The translations under genes and the position numbers were made by a program. 64,000 nt of DNA from Anaerolineae bacterium (lineage in GTDB: Bacteria; Chloroflexota; Anaerolineae; Aggregatilineales; Phototrophicaceae), in assembly GCA_022821805.1 (NCBI GenBank), contig JAJECX010000016.1, positions 1-64,000 of the forward strand, in the 5' to 3' direction. Shown piece by piece: positions 9,089-18,540 of this stretch (positions are counted from its first letter, which is position 1; every line of letters begins with the position of its first letter). The notes beneath the pieces are model-generated. The model worked only from the letters and a program-made list of their open reading frames with translations, searched no databases and had not been told where the DNA came from.

Positions 9089-9862
9089 ATGTCGGATTTT
9101 GAACGTCAAATGCGGGATTATATGCCAAAGTTTAGGTCGGCGCTTGCAAACGATATTGGGGATTGGGTCGTCAAAGGATTTATAGATACCTATCACAATA
9201 TCTACACAATATCGGCTGATACAAAAGTCATCTCCAAACTTATCGAGCTCATGTTGTTTCCTTTAATCGCTGATTTTGCGCGACAGAGCAACTACGAACT
9301 ACACTTGGCCGAACACCAGAATCACTATCCTGACATGTCATTTGTCGCGCCAAATGGAACCAAGACGGCTTTTGATCTAAAGTCAACCTATCGCACCAGA
9401 GCCAAGCGCGTTAACGGTTTTACATTGGGTGCATTCACAGGATATTTTCGAGATCGCGGATCCAAGAAGAATACGACTTTCCCATATGGGGAATATCGCA
9501 ACCATTATGTCTTGGGCATAATCTACTCGCGCACAACCGAAGTCATAAACGAAAATAGGACCTTTAGATTGAAAGAACTACAGAGCATTGAATCAGTTGC
9601 ACACGATTTCGTATTTCTCCTGCAAGAAAAGTGGAGGATAGCTTCGGACAAACCGGGTAGCGGGAACACAAAAAACATTGGATCAGTGAAGAATATCAAC
9701 GATCTCGTAAATGGAAACGGTATCTTTGCTTCCGAAGGTGAGCACATGTTTGATGATTACTGGATGAATTATCTTACTACGGACATGGCACGCGCAATTG
9801 ACTCACAAGTAAGATTTCGAAATTTGGCCGAATACAAGGCTCTTCGGAATCGTTATTCATAA
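9089..9862 (+). CDS. EcoRV-like type II restriction endonuclease
   Basis: A 257-residue nuclease that aligns with EcoRV over most of its length (from memory of the EcoRV sequence). Matching blocks are SADTKVISKLIEL (42-54), NHYPD (78-82), FDLKSTY (95-101), FTLGAFTGYF (111-120), LLQEKW, and the recognition loop PGSGNTKNIGS (189-199). Catalytic residues correspond: E53 to E45, D82 to D74, D96 to D90 and K98 to K92. The loop that reads bases in EcoRV (GSGNT) and the Gln next to NHYPD are retained, so cleavage at GATATC is predicted. It forms an operon with the methylase, 3 bases apart. It has an N-terminal extension of about 10 residues relative to EcoRV. Confidence 0.93.
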   Translation: MSDFERQMRDYMPKFRSALANDIGDWVVKGFIDTYHNIYTISADTKVISKLIELMLFPLIADFARQSNYELHLAEHQNHYPDMSFVAPNGTKTAFDLKSTYRTRAKRVNGFTLGAFTGYFRDRGSKKNTTFPYGEYRNHYVLGIIYSRTTEVINENRTFRLKELQSIESVAHDFVFLLQEKWRIASDKPGSGNTKNIGSVKNINDLVNGNGIFASEGEHMFDDYWMNYLTTDMARAIDSQVRFRNLAEYKALRNRYS

Positions 9863-9938
9863 CTTTGGCACTGCAAACGTTTCCAAGGCCAGTTGAAGCC
9901 CAGCTCTGGTCACGAGTCCTCTGCGCCGGCTGCCGGAA

Positions 9939-12017
9939 TCAGTCCACACCCATTTCAAATACGCGATTGAGAAAGGCGAAAATATCCACCTGCTCTTCGA
10001 TCAACTTCGAGGTTGCCTTGCCCTGGGCATGTCCGGCTCTGGTCAGGACGCGCAATAGTATGACATTGTCGCTCTCATTGGCATGTTGCAAGGCGGCGGC
10101 CAGCTTTTTGGAATGCATGGGAACCACCCGATCATCATGATCGGCGGTGAGAATCAGTATCGGCGGGTAGGCTTGCCCGGTCTTAATGTTATGCAGCGGA
10201 CCGTATGCCGTCAGAAATTCGAAAACTTCCTTGCTGGATTCGGCATCGCCATATTCGGTGGTCCAATAGCGCCCCGAGGTGAAGTATTTGAAGCGCAGCA
10301 TGTCGATAGTCGGCACATGGCATAGAATCGCGCCGTAAAGATCGGGCCGCTGCAGCATACAGACAGCCACCAGCAAGCCACCATTGCTCCTGCCTTCAAT
10401 CGCCAGCTTCCCTTTCGAGGTATATTTGTTCGCTATCAGCCATTCCGCCGCCCCATGGATGTCATCGTAGGTCTTCTGTCGGCCCGCGAACATGCCGGCG
10501 CGATGCCAAGCTTCGCCGTATTCATTTCCGCCGCGGATATTGGCGACGACGAAAATCCCGCCGTTTTTCAGCCAAACCGGCAGCCATTCGCGGTAACTCG
10601 GCGTTTGACTAAAGCTGTAACCGCCGTAGGCGTACATGATTGCCGGATTATCGCCAGTCAGGTCCAATCCCCGCTTGCAGGTGATGAAGATCGGCACCTT
10701 CGTGCCGTCTTCTGAAGGGCAGAAAGCCTGTCTCGTTTCGTATTTTTCCGGATCAAACGATGGCGTGGTCGCGCCGAAGTAGGATTCCAGGTCGCCTGTC
10801 GCAAAGTCATATTGCAGTATCTGCGTCGGCTGCAAGAAGGAAGTCCAGGCGATGAACATCTTATCATCTTTTGCTCCGCCAAAGGCGCCGGCATGCTCGC
10901 GCAGCGCCACGGCGCCCATCCCGGGCGGCAGCAGCTCGCGATCAAGCGAGCCGTCCTTGTTGTAGATCTTGATCACGTGTCGCGAGAGGCGCATCGCGGT
11001 GACCACAAACTGCTGATTGACGATCGAAACACCTTCTATGGCTTCTTCGCTTTCCGGCACGACATCCAACCAGTTTTCGCTCGCTGGATTATTGATATCC
11101 ACCGCGACAACGCGCCAATTCAGGGCGCCGTTGGTTGTCAGGATGTAAAAGGTATCGCCATCGTTGCCGACAAATCGGTACTCATCGTCCAGTTTGTCAA
11201 AGAGCCGGACGAAATCGCCCTCATCGTCGATCGGTCTGTAATAGAGACGATTGGCAATCCGCGACTCCCAAGTGATGTCGAGTATGAGAAAGCGATCATC
11301 AGAGCTAACCGAAGCCGTCAACTGAATCCCTTTGCGCGCTGGATCATCATAGATCAATATGTCGTCGGCTTGCTGCGTGCCAAGTTGGTGGTAGTAGACC
11401 TGGTACGACACTTCTGGATTGTCCGGTCCTTCGTCGGGCGCGCCATCGGTGTATCGGCTGTAATAGAAACCGGAGCCATCTTTCCGCCAAGCCACCGACG
11501 AAAACTTAAGCTGCGCCAATCGGTCATCGAGATCCTTTCCGCTTTCGACATCGCGAAAGCGAAAGCGGACCCAATCCAAACCGCCATCCGACAGGGCGTA
11601 CATCACCAGCCGTCCGTCTGCTGTCGGCTGCCAATCAAAGATCGCGACGGTACCGTCATCGCTAAATTGGTTTGGATCAATCAGTACGCGTTCGGGCTCG
11701 TCCCCCTCTTTCAGATAGAGGACAGGCTGCTCCAGCAAGCCATCATTGCGCATGTAAAACAGTTTGTCCCCTCGCTTGCGCGGGATTTCAAATTTCGGGT
11801 AATCCCATACCTCGCGCAGCCGCCGCTCAAAGGTAGCGCGCCCTTCAAGGCTGTTCAGCGCCTCCAGCGCCAACTCGTGTTGCGCGTCCGTCCATGCCAA
11901 TACCTCAGGGTTTTCCGCGTCTTCCAGCCAGCGATAGGGGTCGGCCACCGGCGTGCCAAAGAAATCATCAACAACATCAACCCGGCGCGTCTCCGGATAG
12001 CTCAGTTTTCCAAACAT
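9939..12017 (-). CDS. Prolyl oligopeptidase (S9A)
   Basis: A cytosolic serine peptidase that cuts short peptides after proline. Of its 692 residues, an N-terminal seven-bladed propeller (about 75-430) is followed by the alpha/beta-hydrolase domain. The nucleophile is in GRSNGG (about residue 544), the acid in ADHDDRVVP and the His in RAGHAQGK (about 663). The length is typical. I place the start at 12017, since AAGGA lies 8 bases before that ATG; the GTG just upstream has poor spacing. There is no signal peptide. It is last in the peptide-use operon, 66 bases after the DPP-IV-like gene. Confidence 0.93.
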   Translation of the reverse strand: MFGKLSYPETRRVDVVDDFFGTPVADPYRWLEDAENPEVLAWTDAQHELALEALNSLEGRATFERRLREVWDYPKFEIPRKRGDKLFYMRNDGLLEQPVLYLKEGDEPERVLIDPNQFSDDGTVAIFDWQPTADGRLVMYALSDGGLDWVRFRFRDVESGKDLDDRLAQLKFSSVAWRKDGSGFYYSRYTDGAPDEGPDNPEVSYQVYYHQLGTQQADDILIYDDPARKGIQLTASVSSDDRFLILDITWESRIANRLYYRPIDDEGDFVRLFDKLDDEYRFVGNDGDTFYILTTNGALNWRVVAVDINNPASENWLDVVPESEEAIEGVSIVNQQFVVTAMRLSRHVIKIYNKDGSLDRELLPPGMGAVALREHAGAFGGAKDDKMFIAWTSFLQPTQILQYDFATGDLESYFGATTPSFDPEKYETRQAFCPSEDGTKVPIFITCKRGLDLTGDNPAIMYAYGGYSFSQTPSYREWLPVWLKNGGIFVVANIRGGNEYGEAWHRAGMFAGRQKTYDDIHGAAEWLIANKYTSKGKLAIEGRSNGGLLVAVCMLQRPDLYGAILCHVPTIDMLRFKYFTSGRYWTTEYGDAESSKEVFEFLTAYGPLHNIKTGQAYPPILILTADHDDRVVPMHSKKLAAALQHANESDNVILLRVLTRAGHAQGKATSKLIEEQVDIFAFLNRVFEMGVD

Positions 12018-12086
12018 CACTGCATTCCTTTTCCGATAGACCTTTCTTCAAGCGCAATTCGGCGCCGAGAGGCGCGCATCACCCGC

Positions 12087-14396
12087 TCATTCGTTGACTT
12101 GATAGCCCGCTGGCGGATCGACGCCGAGCAGATGCCGCACAAAATAATCCCAGCGGCGGCGAACGAAATAGGGATGCGCCGTGCATGAATGCGGCTGATT
12201 GGGCATGATGAGCAGGTCGAAGTCCTTATTGGCTTTGATGAGAGCGTCGACAACCACCAGCGTTGAAGCCACATGCACGTTTTCGTCCATGTCCCCGTGT
12301 ATCAGCAGCAGCTTGCCTTGCAGGTTTTGCGCATGGTTTTGATTGGCGGAAAAGACATAATGCTCGCCGACAGACAGCCCCATGTAGCGCTCGACCCAAG
12401 TGGCTTTGTCGAGCCGATGATCGTGATTGCCGGCCGACGACACCGCCACCTTGTAGAAATCGGGATAGGCGAACATCGCCCGACAAGAGGCGTAACCGCC
12501 GGCCGAATGCCCGAAGATGCCCACACGGGAGATATCGAGGTAGCGGTAGCGATCGGCAAGCTGTCGTATGGCGCCGATGTGATCGGGCAAGCCATTATCC
12601 GGCAGGTTGCGATAACTGTGATCGTGGCGCGCCTTTGATCTGCCCGGCATGCCCAAGCCATCGATCATCACCACGACGAAGCCCAGTTCCGCCAGAGACT
12701 GCGCCTCCCAGAAATTCTTCTCGCGTTCCCGCGCGGCGTCGGCAAAGGCGGCGGGCGCTTGTATCGCCTGGGGACCGCCATATATATAGTCAACAACCGG
12801 GTATTCTCCATCCGGATCCAGATCCGAGGGCTGGAATAGCGCGCCGTAGATGTCGGTGATGCCGTCGCGCGCCTTGGTTTTGAATCGTTCGGGCTTGCGC
12901 CAGCCGGTGGCTTCCAAAGCGCTGATATCAGCGCGCTCCAGATCGCAAATGAGCGAGCCGTCAGCCGCCCGCAGCAGAATCACCGGCGGATTTTCCAAGG
13001 TCGAATAGTTGTCGATGAAGCAGGCGCCGCCGGGCGCAAAGGCGATTGTATGATCGGCGTCTTCCGGCGTCAGCAATTCCGGCTCGCCGCCATCAAGACT
13101 GACGCGATACAGATGACCATAGTAGGGATCACGGTCGGTTTCGCGCCCCATCGCTGTGAAGTACACCAGCCCGTTCGCTTCGTCTACGCGCTCGACATTG
13201 CTCACCTCGTAATTTCCCGAAGTTAGCTGTCGAATCAGGGAACCATTTTCCGTATCGTAAAGATACAGGTGTCCCCAGCCGTCGCGCTGCGAATACCAGA
13301 CGGCTCGCGCGCCATCAGCGAAGATGCGCAGGTTTGAGGCGCCGCGCCAGACCGATGGATCAATGCCGGTGCCGCTCTCCTCAGAAATGGCGCTGCGGGC
13401 GTCACCGGTCGCGGGGTCAATGATGAACAAGTCGATGCGGAAATAACCGCGGCTCTGTCGCAGGAAATATATCGTCTCGGAATCGGCGGACCACCACAAG
13501 CCATCGCCATAGACGGGTGGTCCGTGATACTGCACCTCTATCGGTTCGATATCAATTTCCGTGAGCGCGCCCGCGCTCAAATCGGCGCAGACCGGGTAAG
13601 CCAGCGGCAAAATTTTATCACCCGGCAAGGGATAGGCGAAGGAATGCAGATGCGGCCGGACGCTGCCATCTTTGGGCACGGATTGCACCAGGTGAAACTG
13701 CGGCGCCTCGCGCTGATCAACGCGGCAGAACAGCAGCTTGTCGCTATCGGGCGACCACTTGATGAAGGGCGGCGGTGGATCGTCGATGCCTCCGGTGGTT
13801 AATGGGGAGAGCAGATGCTCGCCGTAACCGTTTTTTTCCGCTCCATCGGTTGTGATCGCGCGCTCTTCGCCGGAGGAAACAGAACGCAGCCACACATTAT
13901 GGTCGCGCGTGAAGGCTTCCCATTGATTATCGGGGGAGCGCAGGACATCGCTCGCAACCGCTGGCGACTCGCCGATGAAAGCGCAGCTGTAAGATTCCAG
14001 GTCACAAGACCAGCGCTCGCCCTTTCCCTCAAGGTCAATCTCGAATACGATGCCGCGCCCTTCATCAACAAACTCAATTTCGTCGAAGGGCAGCCGCGCG
14101 CCAGCGCAAGGCACCCCGGTTGCTTTGCTGAGCGAAGCCGCCAGCCGGCTGTGATCAAAGGCGGGGCTTCTTTCTGCCGTCGCCGGGTCGACCAGCACAA
14201 ACTCAACGCCCGAGAGCGATTTCCAGCGATACCAAAACCGATCCGATTCGCCGATCCAATTGGGATGGATCGTGAGATCGGAGGTCAGATTCACCGCGTT
14301 GGCCCCCAGCAGCCGTTCAGCGCGGACATAACGCTGCCACATGTCCGGCTCGGCCGCGGACTTCTGCTCAGGCGCAAGGTTCGTCTTGATTTCCAT
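12087..14396 (-). CDS. Dipeptidyl-peptidase IV-like S9B peptidase
   Basis: A 769-residue serine exopeptidase expected to remove N-terminal dipeptides, typically X-Pro. It has a beta-propeller (about 40-500) and a C-terminal hydrolase domain with the nucleophile in GHSAGG (S631), acid D704 in GDMDENVH and His H736 in NQPHS. No signal peptide or membrane anchor is visible, so unlike mammalian DPP4 it should act in the cytosol. GAGGG precedes the ATG. It follows the transporter genes by about 110 bases and precedes prolyl oligopeptidase, giving a pair that could degrade proline-rich peptides brought in by the importer. Confidence 0.9.
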   Translation of the reverse strand: MEIKTNLAPEQKSAAEPDMWQRYVRAERLLGANAVNLTSDLTIHPNWIGESDRFWYRWKSLSGVEFVLVDPATAERSPAFDHSRLAASLSKATGVPCAGARLPFDEIEFVDEGRGIVFEIDLEGKGERWSCDLESYSCAFIGESPAVASDVLRSPDNQWEAFTRDHNVWLRSVSSGEERAITTDGAEKNGYGEHLLSPLTTGGIDDPPPPFIKWSPDSDKLLFCRVDQREAPQFHLVQSVPKDGSVRPHLHSFAYPLPGDKILPLAYPVCADLSAGALTEIDIEPIEVQYHGPPVYGDGLWWSADSETIYFLRQSRGYFRIDLFIIDPATGDARSAISEESGTGIDPSVWRGASNLRIFADGARAVWYSQRDGWGHLYLYDTENGSLIRQLTSGNYEVSNVERVDEANGLVYFTAMGRETDRDPYYGHLYRVSLDGGEPELLTPEDADHTIAFAPGGACFIDNYSTLENPPVILLRAADGSLICDLERADISALEATGWRKPERFKTKARDGITDIYGALFQPSDLDPDGEYPVVDYIYGGPQAIQAPAAFADAAREREKNFWEAQSLAELGFVVVMIDGLGMPGRSKARHDHSYRNLPDNGLPDHIGAIRQLADRYRYLDISRVGIFGHSAGGYASCRAMFAYPDFYKVAVSSAGNHDHRLDKATWVERYMGLSVGEHYVFSANQNHAQNLQGKLLLIHGDMDENVHVASTLVVVDALIKANKDFDLLIMPNQPHSCTAHPYFVRRRWDYFVRHLLGVDPPAGYQVNE

Positions 14397-14508
14397 TGAA
14401 ATCCCTCACAATAAGGTATTATTTCAGATAATGAATCCCAGCGCCTGCCCAGCTGCTTGCGCAGCGCTGCCCATCAGTCTGCGCGTTTCGAAGTTCGTTC
14501 GCGCCACT

Positions 14509-15420
14509 TCAACTTTGGATGTAGGGATCAAGGGCATCGCGGAGCGCATCGCCGATCAGATTTATTGAGATTACCGTCATGGAGATCAGGGCGCCGGGGA
14601 AAACCATCAGCAGCGGCGCCTTGCGCAGATACTGCCGGCCATTGCTGAGCATATTGCCCCATTCGGCTTGCGGCGGCTGCACGCCCAAACCGAGGAATCC
14701 CAAACCCGCCGTCGTAAGGATGGCGCCGGCGACGCCGAGGGTGGCATAAACGATGATGGGCGCCAGCGTATTCGGCAACAGATGCAAGAACATGATTCGC
14801 ACCCGCCCCGCCCCGAGAGCGCGCGCGGCCAGCACATAATCTTGCTCTACGAGCGAGAGCACATTGCCGCGCACAATGCGCGACAGCGACGGCACCGCCC
14901 AAATGGCCAAGACCAAGATCAGATTCTGCAAACTCGGACCGAGCACGGACACAATCAAGATGGCCAGCACGATGCCAGGGAAGGCATACATGATATCGAT
15001 CACGCGCATGACCAGCGTGTCCACCCAACCGCCAAAGAATCCGGAAATTAATCCAATTATCGTGCCGCAGATGACGCCGGCTGTTGTGCCCACGATTCCG
15101 ACGAAAAGCGAGACGCGCGCGCCATGAACGAGGCGCGAATATACGTCTCGTCCCAGTTCATCAGTGCCCATAAAATGTTCCGCTGTCGGCGGCTTCATTC
15201 GCTTGCGCAGCGACTGCTTGTAGGGATCATGGGTTGAGACGATCGGCGCCAGGATGCCCATCAGCGCGATGAAGATGATGAAGACGGATCCGACCAGCGC
15301 AAAACGATTGCGTCGGAATTCGTACCATGCTCGCCGCGCGCCAGAAATATGCAGCAGCTCATCGGCTTCAAGCTGCGCGATCTCTTGTTTATAGACTTGG
15401 TCTCGTCCTGCATAAGTCAC
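14509..15420 (-). CDS. Peptide-type ABC importer permease (DppC-like)
   Basis: A 303-residue inner-membrane permease with an N-terminal cytosolic stretch, six predicted membrane helices and the permease loop that contacts the ATPase (about 195-222, ALGAGRVRIMFLHLLPN). The DELGRDVYSRLVHGARVS motif typifies DppC/OppC proteins. The start is a GTG with AGGAG at good spacing. It is the third gene of the operon after the binding protein and DppB-like permease, 60 bases from the latter. No ATPase gene accompanies this set. Confidence 0.93.
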   Translation of the reverse strand: MTYAGRDQVYKQEIAQLEADELLHISGARRAWYEFRRNRFALVGSVFIIFIALMGILAPIVSTHDPYKQSLRKRMKPPTAEHFMGTDELGRDVYSRLVHGARVSLFVGIVGTTAGVICGTIIGLISGFFGGWVDTLVMRVIDIMYAFPGIVLAILIVSVLGPSLQNLILVLAIWAVPSLSRIVRGNVLSLVEQDYVLAARALGAGRVRIMFLHLLPNTLAPIIVYATLGVAGAILTTAGLGFLGLGVQPPQAEWGNMLSNGRQYLRKAPLLMVFPGALISMTVISINLIGDALRDALDPYIQS

Positions 15421-15480
15421 GCGGCAACTCCTTGAGAACTGGTGACAACCCGCGCCGACGCTTTTGGCAGCCGATGCCTG

Positions 15481-16413
15481 TCATTCATAGCGAATGCGCG
15501 GATCTACATAGACGAGCATCACATCCGTGAGCAGATTCACCAAAACAACCGATGTGCCAATCAGCAATCCGGCGCCCTGTATGACTGGAAAATCGCGCCC
15601 GACCACGCCATCGATCAAATACAAACCGACGCCGGGCCAAGCGAACACGGTTTCGACAATGACCGAACCAGCCAGAATGAAAGCCATGTTAATGCCCAGC
15701 ACGTTCACGACTGGCAAAAGCCCGTTGCGCAAGGCGTGTTTGATCAGCACATTGCGCTCGGAAACGCCCTTGGATCTCGCAGTGCGCACAAAATCTTGGC
15801 TGATCACTTCAAGCATGCTCGATCGCACATAGCGGGTGAGGTAGCCAGCGCTGGTATAACCCAGTACGATGGTGGGCAAAATCATGTGTTTGGGACCACC
15901 CAGCCCCGATGGCGGCAAAATGGGAATATACAAGCCGAAGAGAAGAATCAGCACATAAGCAAACCAAAAATTGGGCATAGAGACGCCCACCAGCGCGAAG
16001 ACCATCAAGGCGCTGTCGACCCAGGTGCCGCGTCTGATCGCCGCGAGCACGCCTAAGGAGATGCCCATCGCCGTTGCCAGCAGGAAAGCCGCCACACCGA
16101 GGCGAACGGTGTTTGGTATTCGGCGCGCCAGATCCTCCGACACCGGGCGCATCGTGCGCAAGGAGGTGCCAAAATCGAATTGCAGCGTGTTGCGCATATA
16201 GCGCAAGTATTGCAGCGGCAGCGGATCGTTAAAGCCATACTTCTCATTGACCTTCGCCAGGTATGCTTCCGCCTCTTCACCCTGGAAATCCGGCGGCACA
16301 AACATCAGAGCCGGATCGCCGGGCGCCGCCTGCATGGCGAACCAAAGCAAGGTAATCGCGCCCAATATCGTGGGTATCGCAAGCAACAGACGCCTTACAA
16401 TGTATTTTTGCAT
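15481..16413 (-). CDS. Peptide-type ABC importer permease (DppB-like)
   Basis: A 310-residue permease of the DppB/OppB family with the characteristic opening (MQKYIVRRLLLAIPTILGAI), PGDPA motif, six membrane helices and the ATPase-contact loop TARSKGVSERNVLIKHALRN (about 215-235). It pairs with the DppC-like permease downstream to form the channel of a binding-protein-dependent importer for peptides or similar solutes. It is separated from the binding-protein gene by 173 bases that contain a hairpin. Confidence 0.93.
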   Translation of the reverse strand: MQKYIVRRLLLAIPTILGAITLLWFAMQAAPGDPALMFVPPDFQGEEAEAYLAKVNEKYGFNDPLPLQYLRYMRNTLQFDFGTSLRTMRPVSEDLARRIPNTVRLGVAAFLLATAMGISLGVLAAIRRGTWVDSALMVFALVGVSMPNFWFAYVLILLFGLYIPILPPSGLGGPKHMILPTIVLGYTSAGYLTRYVRSSMLEVISQDFVRTARSKGVSERNVLIKHALRNGLLPVVNVLGINMAFILAGSVIVETVFAWPGVGLYLIDGVVGRDFPVIQGAGLLIGTSVVLVNLLTDVMLVYVDPRIRYE

Positions 16414-16431
16414 AGCTGGTTGATCTCTACA

Positions 16432-16470
16432 GCGGCGCCAAAGATGCTATCGAGCAGACGAGGGCGCCGC
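16432..16470. promoter_or_regulatory. Intercistronic hairpin after the binding-protein gene
   Basis: GCGGCGCC (16432-16439) and GGCGCCGC (16463-16470) form a perfect 8-bp stem around 23 bases. It lies between the binding-protein and permease genes, where such structures commonly raise the relative level of binding-protein mRNA by partial termination or mRNA protection. The role is inferred. Confidence 0.4.
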
Positions 16471-16586
16471 CGTCCATAGATGAAACAAGCGCGCGTCAGC
16501 GTCCGCGAATGGTCGCGCGAAATGGGCGGCAAGCGCCTTTCGACGCCTGCCGTCCCAAAGCGATCTGAAACATTCCGACTGCAACT

Positions 16587-18227
16587 TTATTCGTTGAGCC
16601 AGGCTTTGTGGAAGAGCGGGATGCGTCCGCCCAGCTCCCATACGATGCCCTCAACCGCCGGATTCACGACATTGATCCAGGGCGAGTGCCAGCCCCAAAT
16701 GGTCAACTGCTGCTCCAGGAAGATAGTCTGCGCTTTGTGTGAAAGGCGCTTGCGCTCTTCCAGATCGGTCGTTGCCGAGAAGGCGTCGAATGTCGCTTGC
16801 AGTTCCTCCGCAACGTCAACCAGATAGGGTACGGTCGCGTCGTCAATCTGGTAAATCGACCAGAAGGCGTCGGGCGCCCAGGCCGCTTCTATAGCTGATG
16901 TCACCGCGAAGAAGGACCCCTGCGAGTGGTGCCCGAAGGTCCAGTTGCCCTGGTTCTCGCGCCATTCATCCAGCATGGCATTCCATTCGGCGGTCTTGAT
17001 CGGGGCGTCAATGCCAATCTCGGTCAAGTACTGCTGGTAAATCTCGTTAAACAATCCCCAAAGCGCGAAATCGGCGGAGATGATGTTGACGACCAGCTTC
17101 TCGCGCCCGTCGACGCATTCCTTGAATTCGGGCGGGGACTCTTCGTTCATGTCGCATTCGCGGTAACGGAAGCCGTCATCGGCCAGCGCCCAGCCCGCTT
17201 CCTCCAGAATCTCGGCCGCCCGTTCCGGATCGTAAGGCGCCACTTCCGGCAGATCATCGGTCCAATAGGGCGAGTTTGGCGATACGCCACCGCGCGAGCG
17301 CTGTGGCAAGCCGAAGAGAACCTCTTCGATAATCGCCTCGAAATCGATCGCGTGCGCCAGCGCTTGACGCAGCGACAGCTCGGTCATCGGATAGCGCGAT
17401 GTATTGACGCTGATCATGGTCACGCCCGGTCCCACTGGCGTGTTCACGACGAATTTGCCGTCATTCTGCAAGCGCACCGCGTCTTCCGGCTCAATGCCAT
17501 CGACATAATGCACATTTTCCGATTCAACCTCGATCAAGCGCACCGTGGTATCGCCGTGAATGCGAATGGTCAAGCCATCAAGCAAGGGCGCGCCTTGCCA
17601 GTAATTCGGGTTGGCGACGTACTGAATCTCGCTCTGCGGCTCATGCGACTTGAACATGAAGGCGCCAGTGCCGACCGGATTCTCGTGGAAGGTCGAGCCA
17701 TCTTCGCCCCAAGCCGTTGGGCTGATCTGATAAGCGTCGGTGCCTACGGCTACGATATAGATGAAGTCGCCGTTGGGTTTGTCAATCCAAATTTTCACCG
17801 TGTGGTCATCAACGGCTTCCATCTGTTGGATTTTGCTCAAGCGAACATGACCGCGGGCATCGGGATCATCAAGCTGGCGTTGGATATTAAAGATCACCGC
17901 ATCGGCATTCCACGGTGTGCCGTCATGGAACATTACGTCATCCCGCAAATGGAATGTGTATTCCAAGCCGTCGTCGGAAATCTCCCAGTCGGTGGCCAGG
18001 AAGGGCATCAGATTGTCGTTGTCATCCACCGTGAGCAAGGTGTCATAGAGGGGCCGGACATTGCGGATGCTGGGCCAAGTGGTTCTGGTCTGATCCCAGG
18101 CAATCACATCAGCCGACTGCATCATGATCAAGGTGCCGCCCTCATTCGCCTCCTGCGGCGCGACTGGTATGGCCAGCGCCAGCAGGGCAAGCACAAGTAC
18201 CGCTATGGTCAGTATCTTCTTCGACAT
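16587..18227 (-). CDS. Extracellular solute-binding protein, family 5 (peptide type)
   Basis: A 546-residue exported protein that captures peptides (or related ligands) for the DppBC-like permease. A signal peptide (about 1-25, MSKKILTIAVLVLALLALAI) lacks an obvious lipobox Cys. Family 5 features include the early YDTLLT block and DDVMFHDGTPWNADAV (about 100). I start at the ATG of MSKK, because AAGGAG lies just upstream; an in-frame TTG 15 bases earlier would overlap that ribosome-binding site. It is the first gene of the transporter/peptidase operon. Confidence 0.92.
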   Translation of the reverse strand: MSKKILTIAVLVLALLALAIPVAPQEANEGGTLIMMQSADVIAWDQTRTTWPSIRNVRPLYDTLLTVDDNDNLMPFLATDWEISDDGLEYTFHLRDDVMFHDGTPWNADAVIFNIQRQLDDPDARGHVRLSKIQQMEAVDDHTVKIWIDKPNGDFIYIVAVGTDAYQISPTAWGEDGSTFHENPVGTGAFMFKSHEPQSEIQYVANPNYWQGAPLLDGLTIRIHGDTTVRLIEVESENVHYVDGIEPEDAVRLQNDGKFVVNTPVGPGVTMISVNTSRYPMTELSLRQALAHAIDFEAIIEEVLFGLPQRSRGGVSPNSPYWTDDLPEVAPYDPERAAEILEEAGWALADDGFRYRECDMNEESPPEFKECVDGREKLVVNIISADFALWGLFNEIYQQYLTEIGIDAPIKTAEWNAMLDEWRENQGNWTFGHHSQGSFFAVTSAIEAAWAPDAFWSIYQIDDATVPYLVDVAEELQATFDAFSATTDLEERKRLSHKAQTIFLEQQLTIWGWHSPWINVVNPAVEGIVWELGGRIPLFHKAWLNE

Positions 18228-18540
18228 TGTTCTCTCCTTCAATCAATAACTTGGGCTTTCTTTTCGTACGTTAGCGCTCAGCGTTTTTCACTGCACCTCC
18301 TTTTACTCGCGGCAAACCTGATGCGATAAATTCAAGCGCATCACCGATTGATCACCATGGCGCGCTCCTCATGCGCCAGCGGTAATCAATCCATGCCACA
18401 AGAATAACAAACGTGTCTCCTTTTGCCAAAAAACGCCGCCAGAACCGGGATACTGTTGAGGTCCCGCAGCCTGACCAGTAGTCATGCGCAAAAGAGGAAA
18501 CCGTATCCATAAGCCGACTCCACATGTCGCTGTTCCCATG
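18228..18540. other. Leader and promoter region of the peptide operon
   Basis: This 313-base gap holds no clear gene. On the minus strand a near-perfect Shine-Dalgarno (AAAGGAGGT, 18294-18302) precedes a GTG at 18291 that opens a frame of only six codons (VKNAER, stop at 18271-18273), about 65 bases before the binding-protein ATG. This could be a leader peptide or an orphan ribosome-binding site. I see no convincing -35/-10 pair or T-rich terminator. Confidence 0.35.

Noticed and set aside
10812..12188. A 458-codon open frame on the plus strand opposite prolyl oligopeptidase
   Set aside because: Runs across the whole peptidase start region and into the next gene; no domain and no ribosome-binding site. 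Codon-bias shadow.
12919..12934. A perfect 16-bp palindrome containing GATATC inside the DPP-IV-like gene
   Set aside because: Lies within coding sequence and is explained by codons; considered as a restriction-related element but nothing else supports it.
16926..18329. A 467-codon open frame on the plus strand opposite the peptide-binding protein
   Set aside because: Same type of shadow; the minus-strand protein has a signal peptide, ribosome-binding site and family features.
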